Source: Marinobacter azerbaijanicus (lineage in GTDB: Bacteria > Pseudomonadota > Gammaproteobacteria > Pseudomonadales > Oleiphilaceae). From it: a stretch of DNA of 64,000 nucleotides. The notes below the pieces were generated by a model. The model worked only from the letters and a program-made list of their open reading frames with translations, made no database searches and was not told the DNA's origin. The position numbers and the translations under genes are program-made. Position 1 is the first letter of the stretch, and the number at the start of each line of letters is the position of its first letter. The stretch spans positions 42,945 to 106,944 of the forward strand of contig NZ_JASSVS010000015.1 of the NCBI RefSeq assembly GCF_030250645.1, given 5' to 3'. This document shows, in pieces, positions 36,740 through 45,182 of this stretch.

Positions 36740-37021
36740 TTATAGAGTGGAAATGCCGTCGATCTCGGTCACCGTTTTGGCATCCGCCCGCTCAATAATT
36801 TTCACGATGGTGGATTGAATCGTTTCATCTTCCCGGGCATCACTGCCACTTACAAACGTTTGCTTCTGGGGATCGGCACCCTCTTCCTCAGTAAATGAAA
36901 CAACGACCTCGGTGGCTGAATCCGGCGTTTTACCAAAGTACTCCAGCGAAACCAACGGATAGCCATGAAAGCCCTTCTTAATCTGCTTTGCAATGCGCTT
37001 CTTTGCTTTATCCAAATGCAT
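36740..37021 (-). CDS. Conserved small protein of unknown function
   Basis: 93 residues from the ATG at 37,021; a longer in-frame extension overlaps the next gene and is not needed. Starts MHLDKAKKRIAKQIKKGFHGYP, quoted in part, and has an acidic middle with a Ser-rich SGSDAREDE motif. I have an impression of a conserved marine gammaproteobacterial family, but cannot name a function. Same strand as the hydrolase gene at 37,092. Confidence 0.65.
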   Translation of the reverse strand: MHLDKAKKRIAKQIKKGFHGYPLVSLEYFGKTPDSATEVVVSFTEEEGADPQKQTFVSGSDAREDETIQSTIVKIIERADAKTVTEIDGISTL

Positions 37022-37091
37022 AATACGGCCTGTCGCTGCGCTTCTTATCTGGGTGCAACATGAACACCCAGTCGGCTGACCCGGATTACTC

Positions 37092-37982
37092 TCACCTGAA
37101 AGACCGGGCCAGGAAATCAAGTTGATCTTCGATTGACTGAACCAGAGCTTCACCCCGGTAAACATCAAAATGGCCGACCGGATAGTGCTTCACTTCGGAG
37201 TTCGGCATTCTCTTGGCCGCTTTGGCCGCAGCACTCGCCGGGGCGACCGTATCGTGGTCGCAGATCAACACCAGTGCCGGGCAGGTAACTTCGCTGGCCA
37301 ACCGAATGGGCCGGAACAAGGGAATCGCATAACTCACGCCCGCTGCAACGTAATTAGACGCATTGTCAGCCAGCAAGGGAACATACCCTTCCTGGCAGTC
37401 CTCAGCGGTCATCATGCCCAACTCGCCAGGGCGGCCTGCCGATGCAATATACCGGGGAGACATCCCCAGCCCACGGCGAAGCCAGTCCACAGTTCCGTGG
37501 TAGGTCAGGCGCAGTGCCTGCATGACGCCGGCATAACCGATAACACCCAGCAAAGACGCCAGACCATCCACCATCGGGCATTGGGAGATGGTGCATCGCA
37601 CGTTTCCATCCTTTGCCGCGGCCGCAATCACAAGCCCACCAGAAAACGACGTCCCCCACAGGCAGATGCGGCTCCCATCGATACTATCCAGCTGCCGCGC
37701 AAAATTCAGTGCCGCCAGCCAATCTGCCACCTCCTTCCACGGGCTCAGCGTCTGCCGTGGCTGACCATCACTTTCACCGAAATGGCGGTAGTCAAAGGCA
37801 AAGACCGCATAACCCGCATTGCAGAAGGCTTCTTTAAACGGTGCCAGACCACTGGCATGAGTCAGCCCGAAACCATGGGCCATCAAGACACACGGCAAAT
37901 CTCTACTGTCGGCATTCGGCGTGTAAAGAACACCACGACAGGTTGTACCATCGCTCGGAAATTCCAGGGGAGTTTCGATCAT
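37092..37982 (-). CDS. Alpha/beta hydrolase (GTSFSGG)
   Basis: 296 residues. Oxyanion-side HGFGLTHAS, nucleophile elbow WGTSFSGGLV, acid in LVLICDHDTVAP, and His in YPVGHFDVYRGE. This is the dienelactone-hydrolase/esterase type. No signal peptide. Seventy bases upstream of the small protein gene on the same strand. Confidence 0.9.
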   Translation of the reverse strand: MIETPLEFPSDGTTCRGVLYTPNADSRDLPCVLMAHGFGLTHASGLAPFKEAFCNAGYAVFAFDYRHFGESDGQPRQTLSPWKEVADWLAALNFARQLDSIDGSRICLWGTSFSGGLVIAAAAKDGNVRCTISQCPMVDGLASLLGVIGYAGVMQALRLTYHGTVDWLRRGLGMSPRYIASAGRPGELGMMTAEDCQEGYVPLLADNASNYVAAGVSYAIPLFRPIRLASEVTCPALVLICDHDTVAPASAAAKAAKRMPNSEVKHYPVGHFDVYRGEALVQSIEDQLDFLARSFR

Positions 37983-38040
37983 CGTTTGGCTCTCATGCTT
38001 GAAGGTCGAGAGTCTCAGGATAGCTCATTGCTTCGAGATG

Positions 38041-38085
38041 AGGTCGCAAAGGTTTTGACGTCGTGGAGCATGCAGAAGGAGCGGC
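38041..38085 (+). other. Shard of the metallophosphoesterase gene
   Basis: AAGGTTTTGACGTCGTGGAG and following ATGCAGAA closely match 46,488-46,515 inside the metallophosphoesterase gene (minus strand HAFYMLHDVKTFDID region). Only about 45 bases are present; nothing else of that gene lies nearby. Confidence 0.7.
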
Positions 38086-38174
38086 ATTTAATATCCCTGC
38101 TCCAGCAAACGGAATACTATCATTCTTCATTGGGAAACTTCCTTTCGAAGCCGCCCCATCGGAGACACACGACG

Positions 38175-39017
38175 ATGCCCTCCCGAGGTAGAATCACGCC
38201 ACCGGATACTATCCCGTTTCGGGCCATTGCACTATTCCTGATACTGACCTTCGGCATCGCCTGGGGAATCCTGGCTGCGTTTATCATTCTCCCGGAGACT
38301 ATGGTTGGCCTGTTCGGTGAAATTACCGGCCAGCACCCTCTGTTCTATCTTGCTGTCTGGGCGCCGGCCATAGCGGCGTTCATTGTGGTTATCCGATGGT
38401 CTGGTCTGGAAGGATTGCGCAGACACATCGGGCGCGCCCTGCTATGGCGCTGCTCATGGCATTGGTATGCCTTTTTGCTGCTCGGAGTTCCCCTGGTATT
38501 CTTTGCGGGCTCATTCCTCAAGGGAAACCTCTCGGATTTTGTCTTTCCGTTTGATACCGCTCCATCCTTCCTGGTCGCGCTTGTTTTTATTGCCATTAAA
38601 GGCCCGATCGAGGAGTTTGGCTGGCGTGGATTGGCGCTCCCCCTGCTCCAGCGCAAGATGGCCCCCATCTGGGCGGCCCTCATTATCGGCGTGATCTGGG
38701 GCCTTTGGCACACACCGGCCTTCCTGTTGAGCGGCACCGAGCAAAGTGCATGGTCATTTCTGCCGTTCTTCACCGGCACCATCGCCCTGAGCGTTATTGT
38801 CACGCCGCTATTTAATGCGTCCCGGGGAAGCATTTTTCTCCCCGCGTTGTTTCACTTTATCCTCATCAATCCCGTCTGGCCCGACGCCCAGCCCTACGAC
38901 ACCTATCTTTTTGCGCTGGTTGCCCTCGTTATCGTCTGGCTGAACCGCAGGACCATGTTCACGCGCAAAAACAGCATTACCGAGGTCGTTCCGGCAGGCC
39001 GGGAGGCCAGGACATGA
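38175..39017 (+). CDS. CPBP-family intramembrane metalloprotease
   Basis: 280 residues from ATG 38,175. About seven membrane helices and the family's three motifs: GPIEEFGWRG (EExxxR), LWHTPAF (FxxxH type) and LFHFILIN (HxxxN). These are CAAX protease/bacteriocin-processing (Abi) proteins, membrane proteases of uncertain substrate. The in-frame reading upstream to 37,170 is antisense to the hydrolase and is not coding. Confidence 0.9.
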   Translation: MPSRGRITPPDTIPFRAIALFLILTFGIAWGILAAFIILPETMVGLFGEITGQHPLFYLAVWAPAIAAFIVVIRWSGLEGLRRHIGRALLWRCSWHWYAFLLLGVPLVFFAGSFLKGNLSDFVFPFDTAPSFLVALVFIAIKGPIEEFGWRGLALPLLQRKMAPIWAALIIGVIWGLWHTPAFLLSGTEQSAWSFLPFFTGTIALSVIVTPLFNASRGSIFLPALFHFILINPVWPDAQPYDTYLFALVALVIVWLNRRTMFTRKNSITEVVPAGREART

Positions 39018-39054
39018 CTCACCTGGGCGGAAAGCTGGCAGGACACAGGCCTAT

Positions 39055-39120
39055 TGATACCCTATCCGTCGCGATCCCGGAGTTTTAAAATGAAAAAGTG
39101 CCTCGCCCTACCCGCCCTGT
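39055..39120 (+). repeat. Second copy of the ltaE-end / MKK gene start shard
   Basis: Matches 29,074-29,130. Here the last codons corresponding to ltaE are followed by ATGAAAAAGTGCCTCGCCCT and a stop ten codons in. No ltaE body is present, so this is a shard rather than a second gene. Confidence 0.6.
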
Positions 39121-39124
39121 TCAA

Positions 39125-39901
39125 TTAAAAACTGAGTCTGCCATTGCGCACCAGAAATCTGTTATTGATGGTAATCCACAACGGCTCGCCAGAGAGGGGA
39201 GCTTCCTCCGGCAGTCCTTTCTGGGCATGCAGATGCAAGTGCGGTTCCGAGCTGTTTCCCGAGTTGCCCATCTGTCCCAGCAACTCACCGGTTGTTATCC
39301 TGTCTCCGGTTGCAACAGCAATGCTTCCCTGGCGTAAATGCGCAAGAATCGCGAAAAAATCCCCGCAATTGATAGCAACATAGTTGCCAGCCATGTGGTT
39401 ACGGTCCATTTCAGGAACAGGCATATCTTCTATTCCATCAACGACCAGGGCTACTTCGCCCCTGCATGGCGAGAGCACCGGCACGCCAAAGGTTGTGTAT
39501 CTGGCGGGATCTGTCGGCTGCCAGCCATTCTTGTGAAATCCCAGAGAGCTGATACGGAATATATCCAGAGCCTTGCTCTGGCCGCGCCACGGGCGAAAAC
39601 GCTCGACTGTCTGGTCCAGGGTTTTGAGATGCGCATTGATCATCGGTGCGCTGCCTCCATGGGCGATGAGGTAGTGCCCCGGGGGAAAGGGCGGAGCTAT
39701 GTCCACCACCGCTTCCGCAGGCAGCACTCGACCCTTGATTGCGTGCCATGCCAGGTAACCTCCAGGCAAACCCAGCAGCACGGCCGCTACCGAGATCAGC
39801 TGAAGCCCCCACGCAAGCCAGCCCAACGCCGGGTAAAATGCCACCCACGCCAGCAGCGCCAGAGGCAGAAGAACCTGTGTGAGCATTACTATCCAGGACA
39901 T
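39125..39901 (-). CDS. M23-family metallopeptidase with N-terminal membrane anchor
   Basis: 258 residues. Two N-terminal hydrophobic helices (about residues 5-50) are followed by a peptidase domain. Zinc motif HLHLH in GNSSEPHLHLHAQ and the preceding GQMGNSGN are typical; the first-ligand region (HxxxD) appears as SPCRGEVALVVDG, where the usual His is replaced, so activity is uncertain. Overlaps the next gene by 13 bases, so the pair is co-transcribed. Confidence 0.82.
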   Translation of the reverse strand: MSWIVMLTQVLLPLALLAWVAFYPALGWLAWGLQLISVAAVLLGLPGGYLAWHAIKGRVLPAEAVVDIAPPFPPGHYLIAHGGSAPMINAHLKTLDQTVERFRPWRGQSKALDIFRISSLGFHKNGWQPTDPARYTTFGVPVLSPCRGEVALVVDGIEDMPVPEMDRNHMAGNYVAINCGDFFAILAHLRQGSIAVATGDRITTGELLGQMGNSGNSSEPHLHLHAQKGLPEEAPLSGEPLWITINNRFLVRNGRLSF

Positions 39902-40758
39902 TGGTCAGGCCTCTTTCCTGTTTCACCAAACTCACTGGGAAACTCAACAGCGGTCACGTCCGCCACAAAAAACGGAAAATACTGGTCCGTCGCGAAATGA
40001 TTGCCAGCTTCCACATGAGTCGGCAGGCGGAAACCATCGAACGGCCGGAACTCGGAGAGGTATCCGCCAAAAGGCTGCAGCCGGTGCTTCTTCTCGGGAT
40101 TGGCGTTACTCCAACGCTGAAAACTGACCTCAATGGGCTGGCCGTCTGCTGACACCCTGAGATCAACGGACTGCGACATGCCGCGATACTCCACGGTGAC
40201 TCGCGCCTGGTCGGCATCCAGGCTCTCCCATATAACACCCGGGCCGGGCAACAGCGCTGCAGGCGTCCAGAATACGGCTTCGGCGACATAACGGCCAAAT
40301 GCCGAACGGGCATGGTCCGGATCTCCCCCGAGGCGGGCAATGGGCAGCAACCCCATCAGCCAAAACCGCGTCCACCGCTGGCTGTCAGAACCGGACAGCC
40401 TCATCAGGCCGCGCCGTGCACGCATTTTCCAGACGAACCCGGAAGGCACCGCCAACACCTGGGTTGCCTCGAAATCCAGATAATTGGGATTGCTCCTGTC
40501 TCCCATGCCGAAACGCCCCGCCATGCTAATGCGGGCGACCGTCGAAAGCAGCGTACCTGGTTCAATGGTATACAGAAAATAACGCCGTGCCGGTTCCGGC
40601 AGATCGGCAACCAACTCAGCCGCAAAAACCGGGGGCTGTGCGGGCTGCGCGCTCACAAGCTCACGCATGGCTTTGCGGTCCGCCCGGTGATCCAGCAGCC
40701 GCCAGGCCGAAAGCACCAGCCCGGTCAGAACAATCACCCCTGGCAAAATCGCAAACAA
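39889..40758 (-). CDS. DUF6544/DUF6920-like protein
   Basis: 289 residues with a single N-terminal membrane helix (LPGVIVLTGLVLSAW). The body is beta-rich: FEATQVLAVPSGFVWKM, QRWTRFWLMGLLPIARLGG and the closing FGGYLSEFRPFDGFRLPTHVEAG are hallmarks I recognise for this family of unknown function. Periplasmic-facing and anchored. First gene of the two-gene operon with the M23 protein. Confidence 0.7.
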   Translation of the reverse strand: MFAILPGVIVLTGLVLSAWRLLDHRADRKAMRELVSAQPAQPPVFAAELVADLPEPARRYFLYTIEPGTLLSTVARISMAGRFGMGDRSNPNYLDFEATQVLAVPSGFVWKMRARRGLMRLSGSDSQRWTRFWLMGLLPIARLGGDPDHARSAFGRYVAEAVFWTPAALLPGPGVIWESLDADQARVTVEYRGMSQSVDLRVSADGQPIEVSFQRWSNANPEKKHRLQPFGGYLSEFRPFDGFRLPTHVEAGNHFATDQYFPFFVADVTAVEFPSEFGETGKRPDQCPG

Positions 40759-40810
40759 CTCGGCTTAACCATGTCGGGTTCCAGCAAGATTACTTTTGAA
40801 GGAGAAGCAT

Positions 40811-40987
40811 AACCCAATCCAGATCACGGCAGATAGAATTGGCAAATGACCAAACCGCCAGCTCGACATTCTTACCAACCACACCGTCTTCACTTACCTG
40901 CAGCCGGCCAGTGCACCTGGCCACTTATACCATCACGGTCGCGAATCTTTCTCTGTCGATGCAGCAAAAATCACAGATAGCGGACGC
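40811..40987 (+). other. Composite of gene shards (metallophosphoesterase, tautomerase, possibly CopD-like)
   Basis: 40,853-40,905 is a diverged copy of the 3' end of the metallophosphoesterase gene (46,288-46,345). 40,918-40,987 continues with the first 24 codons of the tautomerase gene (46,893-46,965), without its ATG. In the intact locus these ends are about 550 bases apart, so the copy has a deletion. 40,811-40,836 shares 15 exact bases with the CopD-like gene near 9,490; this may be chance. Confidence 0.7.
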
Positions 40988-41123
40988 GGGCACTGACAGT
41001 AGTTACACTAGTCCTTGATAGCTTAGTAGATACGAGGCGTGAGAAAAGGGGTAGAACCCCATGAAAGCCGCGGATTCGAGAAGCGTGGCAGAGAATTCAG
41101 ACTGCAATCAGGAAACATTGGGA

Positions 41124-41804
41124 ATGAGTGAGCCCATCGAGGATAAAAGAGCATCAGCGCCGCCACCCGCAAAGAGAGGCTTCAGTGGTTTGCAGGTCTT
41201 TGGCATCGTCCTGCTCACCCTCGTTGCCACCATCGGCGTTGGTTACTGGTGGTTAAGCCACTACGTGTTTCCCGACAATTTCGAACCCGTCACTCTCAAT
41301 GCCAGTGAACAGGATTCACTCAATACGAAACTGAATACTCTGGGTATCGATACCCAGGGCGCCGAATCTGGCCGCCCGTTGCAGCCGGAGCCCTACAGTG
41401 AAGACGGCGCCAGCCGGGAGGTACGCTTCAGCGAGCGGGAACTCAACGGTATGCTGGCCAATAACACCGATCTGGCTCAGAGACTCGCCGTCGACCTTTC
41501 GGATGATCTCCTGAGCGCCGTGCTTCTGGTGCCTCTTGAAGAGGGTTTCCCTTTACTCGGTGGCAGAACCCTACGAGTCAATGCCGGAGTAGAACTCTCC
41601 TTTGCCAACGGTCGCCCCCTGGTTAAGTTAAGGGGTGTCAGCCTGATGGGCGTCCCCATTCCGAATGCCTGGCTGGGCAACCTCAAGAATGTGGACCTCG
41701 TCAACGAGTTCGGTGCCGACCCGGGATTCTGGCAATCCTTTGCAGCAGGTGTGGATTATATCCAGGTCGAGGAGGGGCGGTTACTCGTCCGGCTCAAGGA
41801 ATAG
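41124..41804 (+). CDS. Membrane-anchored protein of unknown function
   Basis: 226 residues from ATG 41,124, which has CAGGAAACATTGGGA upstream. One hydrophobic helix near residue 25-45 (VFGIVLLTLVATIGVGYWWL) leaves a large periplasmic domain. That domain contains REVRFSERELNGMLANN and ends DYIQVEEGRLLVRL, a pattern common in uncharacterised proteins of this kind. No enzymatic motif. I do not recognise a family with a known function. Confidence 0.7.
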   Translation: MSEPIEDKRASAPPPAKRGFSGLQVFGIVLLTLVATIGVGYWWLSHYVFPDNFEPVTLNASEQDSLNTKLNTLGIDTQGAESGRPLQPEPYSEDGASREVRFSERELNGMLANNTDLAQRLAVDLSDDLLSAVLLVPLEEGFPLLGGRTLRVNAGVELSFANGRPLVKLRGVSLMGVPIPNAWLGNLKNVDLVNEFGADPGFWQSFAAGVDYIQVEEGRLLVRLKE

Positions 41805-41833
41805 CCCCTAGCATAAGCAAGGCTTGTCGCGTT

Positions 41834-42160
41834 TCAGCAGTTGCCCTTTTTCGCCTGGCCCGGTGGGCAGAAATGGCCACCAGACTTCCGGTAAGACCGG
41901 TGATCGTCGTAGTCATGTCGACGGCGATCATAGTCGCGATCGTGTTCTCTATGATCTTCGGTGGCAATGGCTGTTCCGGTTGCCGCACCGACGGCACCGC
42001 CGAGAATAGCACCATCTCTGCCACCTACCTCGTTGCCGATGGCAGCCCCAATTGCTCCGCCAATACCGCCACCTAGCGCGGCGTCGGCTGTGTCATCCGC
42101 AACGGCCCCCAATGAGGTGGCACTCAGAGATAAAAAAACGAGCAGTGATTTCATTTTCAT
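41834..42160 (-). CDS. Glycine-zipper exported protein
   Basis: About 108 residues (start could be one of three Met codons at 42,175-42,154). Signal peptide cleaved near AVA-D, then a glycine-zipper region with GGGIGGAIGAAIGNEVGGRDG and a second GGAVGAATGTAIA, followed by an Asp/His/Arg-rich tail and CPPGQAKKGNC. Such proteins sit in or across the outer membrane. Similar zipper proteins help stress tolerance, but no function is assigned. Confidence 0.75.
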   Translation of the reverse strand: MKMKSLLVFLSLSATSLGAVADDTADAALGGGIGGAIGAAIGNEVGGRDGAILGGAVGAATGTAIATEDHREHDRDYDRRRHDYDDHRSYRKSGGHFCPPGQAKKGNC

Positions 42161-42716
42161 TGATGTAAGTCCCATTGTTCAGATGGTCTGATTTGCCCAG
42201 CATGACGGGAAGGAGACCATTTTCTCCATCATCCCATCAGGCACTCGTCAGTTTTGTGAACCATTGAAGAATATCAGAAATCCACACGCAGCCACCTATT
42301 ACCTTTTGTTTATCTTTCAGTAGGTTACAGAAGTTTAAGAGATGCGCATTCCTTTCGAATCGGACCTGAACAAGACGCTCGCACTCTACCTCCGACTCAG
42401 CCGTTATCCGGATCATCCGGGACCTGAGAGCCACGAGTTCAGCTGTGCGCTATTTCTTATAGGTAAAAATTAATCTGTCACGGATTTCCGGTTTTACCGA
42501 GCGCCGGTTTTCCACATTAATTTTCGCACCCCCCGTAACTTTTGCCCGCTTCAGCTTTCTAATCTTGAGCTACAGCGCGTCAGGGATTGTATGGTTAAGG
42601 AGGAAGGCTCGGCCAAGAATAACATGCCTGCCTCCTTGAGAAGGGAAGGTCCTGGGGGTTCTACCCCGTTTCCACGGACGGTTTTAAAACGGCTGTAACT
42701 TCCGCGGGAGTCAATC
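42161..42716. other. Gene-poor stretch with a REP (42,465-42,498) and a dispersed repeat copy (42,532-42,640)
   Basis: 42,465-42,498 has AATCTGTCACGG and an imperfect arm ending GGTTTTACC, a degenerate reverse REP. 42,532-42,640 resembles 53,938-54,055: shared landmarks are GTAACTTTT, CGTCAGGG and AATAACATGCCT, in the same order and spacing. No convincing gene; a 65-residue minus-strand frame at 42,237 lacks support. Confidence 0.5.
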
Positions 42717-43060
42717 GCCGGGGCCCGGCGCCACCTGGATTGAAATAAAGCACATCGCCAATCCACTCATTACGGGGTTTGTGGGAATGGCCGGCGATCT
42801 CCTCCAGCGCATCCAGAACCTCGTCCCGCCCCACATCACCGGCATGAAGGATCAGGTCCGAGCCTTTCAAAACCTCCAGGGCTTCGGGACGCATTTTGCT
42901 ATGGGTGATCTTTTCTACCGCCTTGATCAACGCCTGCTGGAATTCCCGCTGCGGGCGCTCGGTGTCATCCACCAGCTAGAAGCCGTCCGGAACGCCAGTG
43001 CCGTCAGCTTTAAAATGGAAGCGGCCATCCAACTGATCACCAGTACTGAGTTGATGGTGA
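42717..43060 (-). pseudogene. Mosaic pseudogene fused from three genes
   Basis: In plus-strand order: 42,717-42,799 copies the 3' part of the metallophosphoesterase gene (from 46,370); 42,794-42,907 copies its 5' part (from about 46,606), with the middle deleted; 42,902-42,993 copies an internal part of the M14 peptidase gene (from about 43,978); 42,996-43,060 copies part of the DUF3010 gene (from about 32,862). On the minus strand a 103-residue frame stays open across the first three parts. Junctions share GCGATC and TGGGTG. Each part has diverged from its source, so it is not recent assembly error. Confidence 0.8.
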
Positions 43061-43218
43061 CAGTAGTTGTCGAGGTGCCTCTGGCTGGGCTGTAATAAAC
43101 GTTGATTAGTCTGGGGGCTGCGAGTAAATTCGATTCAGCCAAAACCTGCCAAAGATCGGTAATGCAGCGTCACGGCCCATTTTGCCCTTAAAGGGCGCTC
43201 TTACAGGGAATGATGATA

Positions 43219-43506
43219 ATGAGCATGAGAGATACTTACGTTAAAAAACTTCAGGCCAAGCTCGACGAATGGAATGCCGAGATTGACAAGCTGAAAGCCA
43301 AAGCCGATTTCAAAGAGGCGGATGCCCAGCAGGAATATTACAAGCAGATCGACGAACTGAAATCGATGAAAGACGATGTCAGCAAGAAACTGGATGAAAT
43401 AAAGGAAGCTGGCGACGATGCCTGGGAAGATCTTAAAGCGGGCCTTGATAGCGCCTGGGACTCGGTAAGCAGCGCGTTCAGCTCTGCCACCTCTCGCTTC
43501 AAATAA
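43219..43506 (+). CDS. Small coiled-coil protein
   Basis: 95 residues from the ATG at 43,219, with AGGGA about ten bases ahead; neighbouring Met codons are equivalent. The sequence is almost entirely heptad-like (Leu, Ile and Met spaced among Lys, Glu and Asp) to residue 70, then a short amphipathic Trp-containing end. No membrane helix. Such small helical proteins are common in marine gammaproteobacteria; no function known. Confidence 0.7.
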   Translation: MSMRDTYVKKLQAKLDEWNAEIDKLKAKADFKEADAQQEYYKQIDELKSMKDDVSKKLDEIKEAGDDAWEDLKAGLDSAWDSVSSAFSSATSRFK

Positions 43507-43598
43507 GTTTCCTGCGAAACCTAATCCTGCCCATGATCCGAACCCTCGGCGGCATGCTGGGCCTCGCTGCTCGGGTTTCCAGATCTTTATGAGGAAGA

Positions 43599-43672
43599 TG
43601 GAGCGGGTGAAGGGAATCGAACCCTCGTCGTAAGCTTGGGAAGCTTCTGCTCTGCCATTGAGCTACACCCGC
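43599..43672 (-). tRNA. tRNA-Gly (anticodon CCC)
   Basis: Reads GCGGGTG...CACCCGC as acceptor stem, D arm GCTC/GAGC, anticodon loop TTCCCAA giving anticodon CCC (plus-strand 43,638-43,640), T arm GAGGG-TTCGATT-CCCTT, and an encoded CCA. Fold, length and the T-loop TTCGATT are canonical. One stem pair in the anticodon arm is non-canonical. Confidence 0.95.
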
Positions 43673-43734
43673 ATCCTGCGGCCCAATATAGGCTTGCAGT
43701 CGCACTCTGACAAGCAGTCTGACCCGACACAAGC

Positions 43735-44670
43735 TCACGATCCCGGTTTTCCTGCTGACAGCGCATAGTCGATCGCCGCACACACCGCGGCAACCTGCGC
43801 GGCATTGCATTGCCCGGGGGTCACTCGGTCGCTGTCCGGGTAAACCTCGGTGGTGGTCCTGTAGCGGGCGTTGGTCATACTTGTGCAAAGGCCAAGCTGC
43901 TCGAGCGGGTACTGAATAACGCCTCGAGCGGCCACCGGCGAGCCTAAGATCTCGCCGTTGTCATCAGCTTGTGCAATATGGGTGACCTTTTCCACCGCCT
44001 TGATCAACGCCTGCTGGAATTCCGGGTGCGGGCGCTCGGTGTCATCCACCAGGTAGAAACCGTCCGGAATGTCACCCGGCTCAAACGGTTTGCCATCACG
44101 GGCCGCAAGCGCCGGGCGGAACTCGGTTTCGTCGGTATCGGTGGTCTCGTGCAGGTCGATGTGCAGCAGTATTGGCTCCTCTGTCGAAGCGACCAGTTGC
44201 ATGAGCGCCGCTGACTCCCCGGCCTGACCGTCATCACGAAACGAGCGGTTGGGGTCAATCGCGTTCGCGTTCCAGCGATGGATGCGTTCATAAGCCCAGG
44301 GGCTGACGCAAGGCGCCACCAGCAGGTTTACACGACCGGCATAATCCGCTGCATGGTGTTCAACGAACTGCAGCGCACCGTGGACACCGCTTGTTTCATA
44401 GCCATGCACTCCGCCCGTAATCAGCACCACCGGCCGATCGGCACGCCAGTCGCGGCTGCGGATTGCCATCAGCGGATAAACGTCCGGGCCGTATTCCAGG
44501 CGGCCATACTCTTGCACGTCGAAGCGCGAACGCAGGCGCTCGACCACGCTCAATACGTCGGACTCGTAACTGCGTTGACGGCTCTGCCGTGACAGCCACT
44601 CAGCACGTTCCGCGTCGCCCCAGGGAGTGCCGGGCGTACCGATTGGATAGGCCGCTGAAGCGGTGCTCAT
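43735..44670 (-). CDS. M14-family carboxypeptidase/aspartoacylase-like protein
   Basis: 311 residues from ATG 44,670 (GGAGAAAAAGCGAT). Zinc motif ITGGVHGYETSG (HxxE), then NANAIDPNRSF and the third ligand in LLHIDLHETTD. This is the DUF2817/succinylglutamate-desuccinylase type of M14 metalloproteases; the catalytic Glu is likely in TTEVYPDS. No signal peptide. A diverged fragment of it is part of the mosaic at 42,902-42,993. Shares the minus strand with the membrane protein 19 bases upstream, so probably one operon. Confidence 0.87.
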   Translation of the reverse strand: MSTASAAYPIGTPGTPWGDAERAEWLSRQSRQRSYESDVLSVVERLRSRFDVQEYGRLEYGPDVYPLMAIRSRDWRADRPVVLITGGVHGYETSGVHGALQFVEHHAADYAGRVNLLVAPCVSPWAYERIHRWNANAIDPNRSFRDDGQAGESAALMQLVASTEEPILLHIDLHETTDTDETEFRPALAARDGKPFEPGDIPDGFYLVDDTERPHPEFQQALIKAVEKVTHIAQADDNGEILGSPVAARGVIQYPLEQLGLCTSMTNARYRTTTEVYPDSDRVTPGQCNAAQVAAVCAAIDYALSAGKPGS

Positions 44671-44689
44671 ATCGCTTTTTCTCCTTCGG

Positions 44690-45109
44690 TCAGTCACTCG
44701 TGCGCATCTTCAGCGTTTCCGGACGGAACACCGCCGTACCCAACACCAGAACAAACGCTGCCAGCACAAACACCTTATTCACAAACCAGTTCGTGCGCCA
44801 GATGGACCACTCCGGCTCCGCCAGGAACCAGATGAACAGAGCGGTGATGATCAGGATCTCAACCACAGACATGCCAATGGCCAGCATGCGCGTATACCAT
44901 GGCCTGGCCAACAACGCCCAGGCCAGCCAGAGGTGCGCAACCGGCCACAGATCCCAGTAGATATAGGTTGCCCACCCCTCATTGCCGGCCAGCGCAAAGC
45001 CAATCGGGAACAGGTATTTGATAAAGAGGGTCCAGGCCACGAGGATCACGAACAGATGCGCGAGAAACCCGACCCAGGGGCTCCGGACATTTTCAATGGG
45101 CGATGTCAT
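44690..45109 (-). CDS. Four-helix membrane protein
   Basis: 139 residues with four hydrophobic helices (GFLAHLFVILVAWTLFIKYL and three later). No motif recognised. First of the pair with the M14 peptidase; the intergenic distance is 19 bases. Function unknown. Its first codons recur as a shard at 36,677-36,723. Confidence 0.65.
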   Translation of the reverse strand: MTSPIENVRSPWVGFLAHLFVILVAWTLFIKYLFPIGFALAGNEGWATYIYWDLWPVAHLWLAWALLARPWYTRMLAIGMSVVEILIITALFIWFLAEPEWSIWRTNWFVNKVFVLAAFVLVLGTAVFRPETLKMRTSD

Positions 45110-45182
45110 TACGGCGCTCCTTTCGGCTACCCCGGAAATACTGGATGCTATCCTGCAATTTTATCAGCTCTGAGAGGCCCCC

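Noticed and set aside
37170..38174. Long plus-strand open frame upstream of the CPBP protease
   Set aside because: It is antisense to the alpha/beta hydrolase at 37,092-37,982, which has clear motifs; only the part from ATG 38,175 has family similarity.
40811..40836. Shard of the CopD-like gene
   Set aside because: Only 15 exact bases shared; cannot be separated from chance, so kept as a low-confidence remark only.
42237..42434. 65-codon minus-strand frame
   Set aside because: No ribosome site, no recognisable features, and it lies in a repeat-rich decayed stretch.
43599..43672. tRNA-Gly as attachment site of an integrated island
   Set aside because: No integrase gene nearby and no repeat of the tRNA 3' end found in the flanking sequence.
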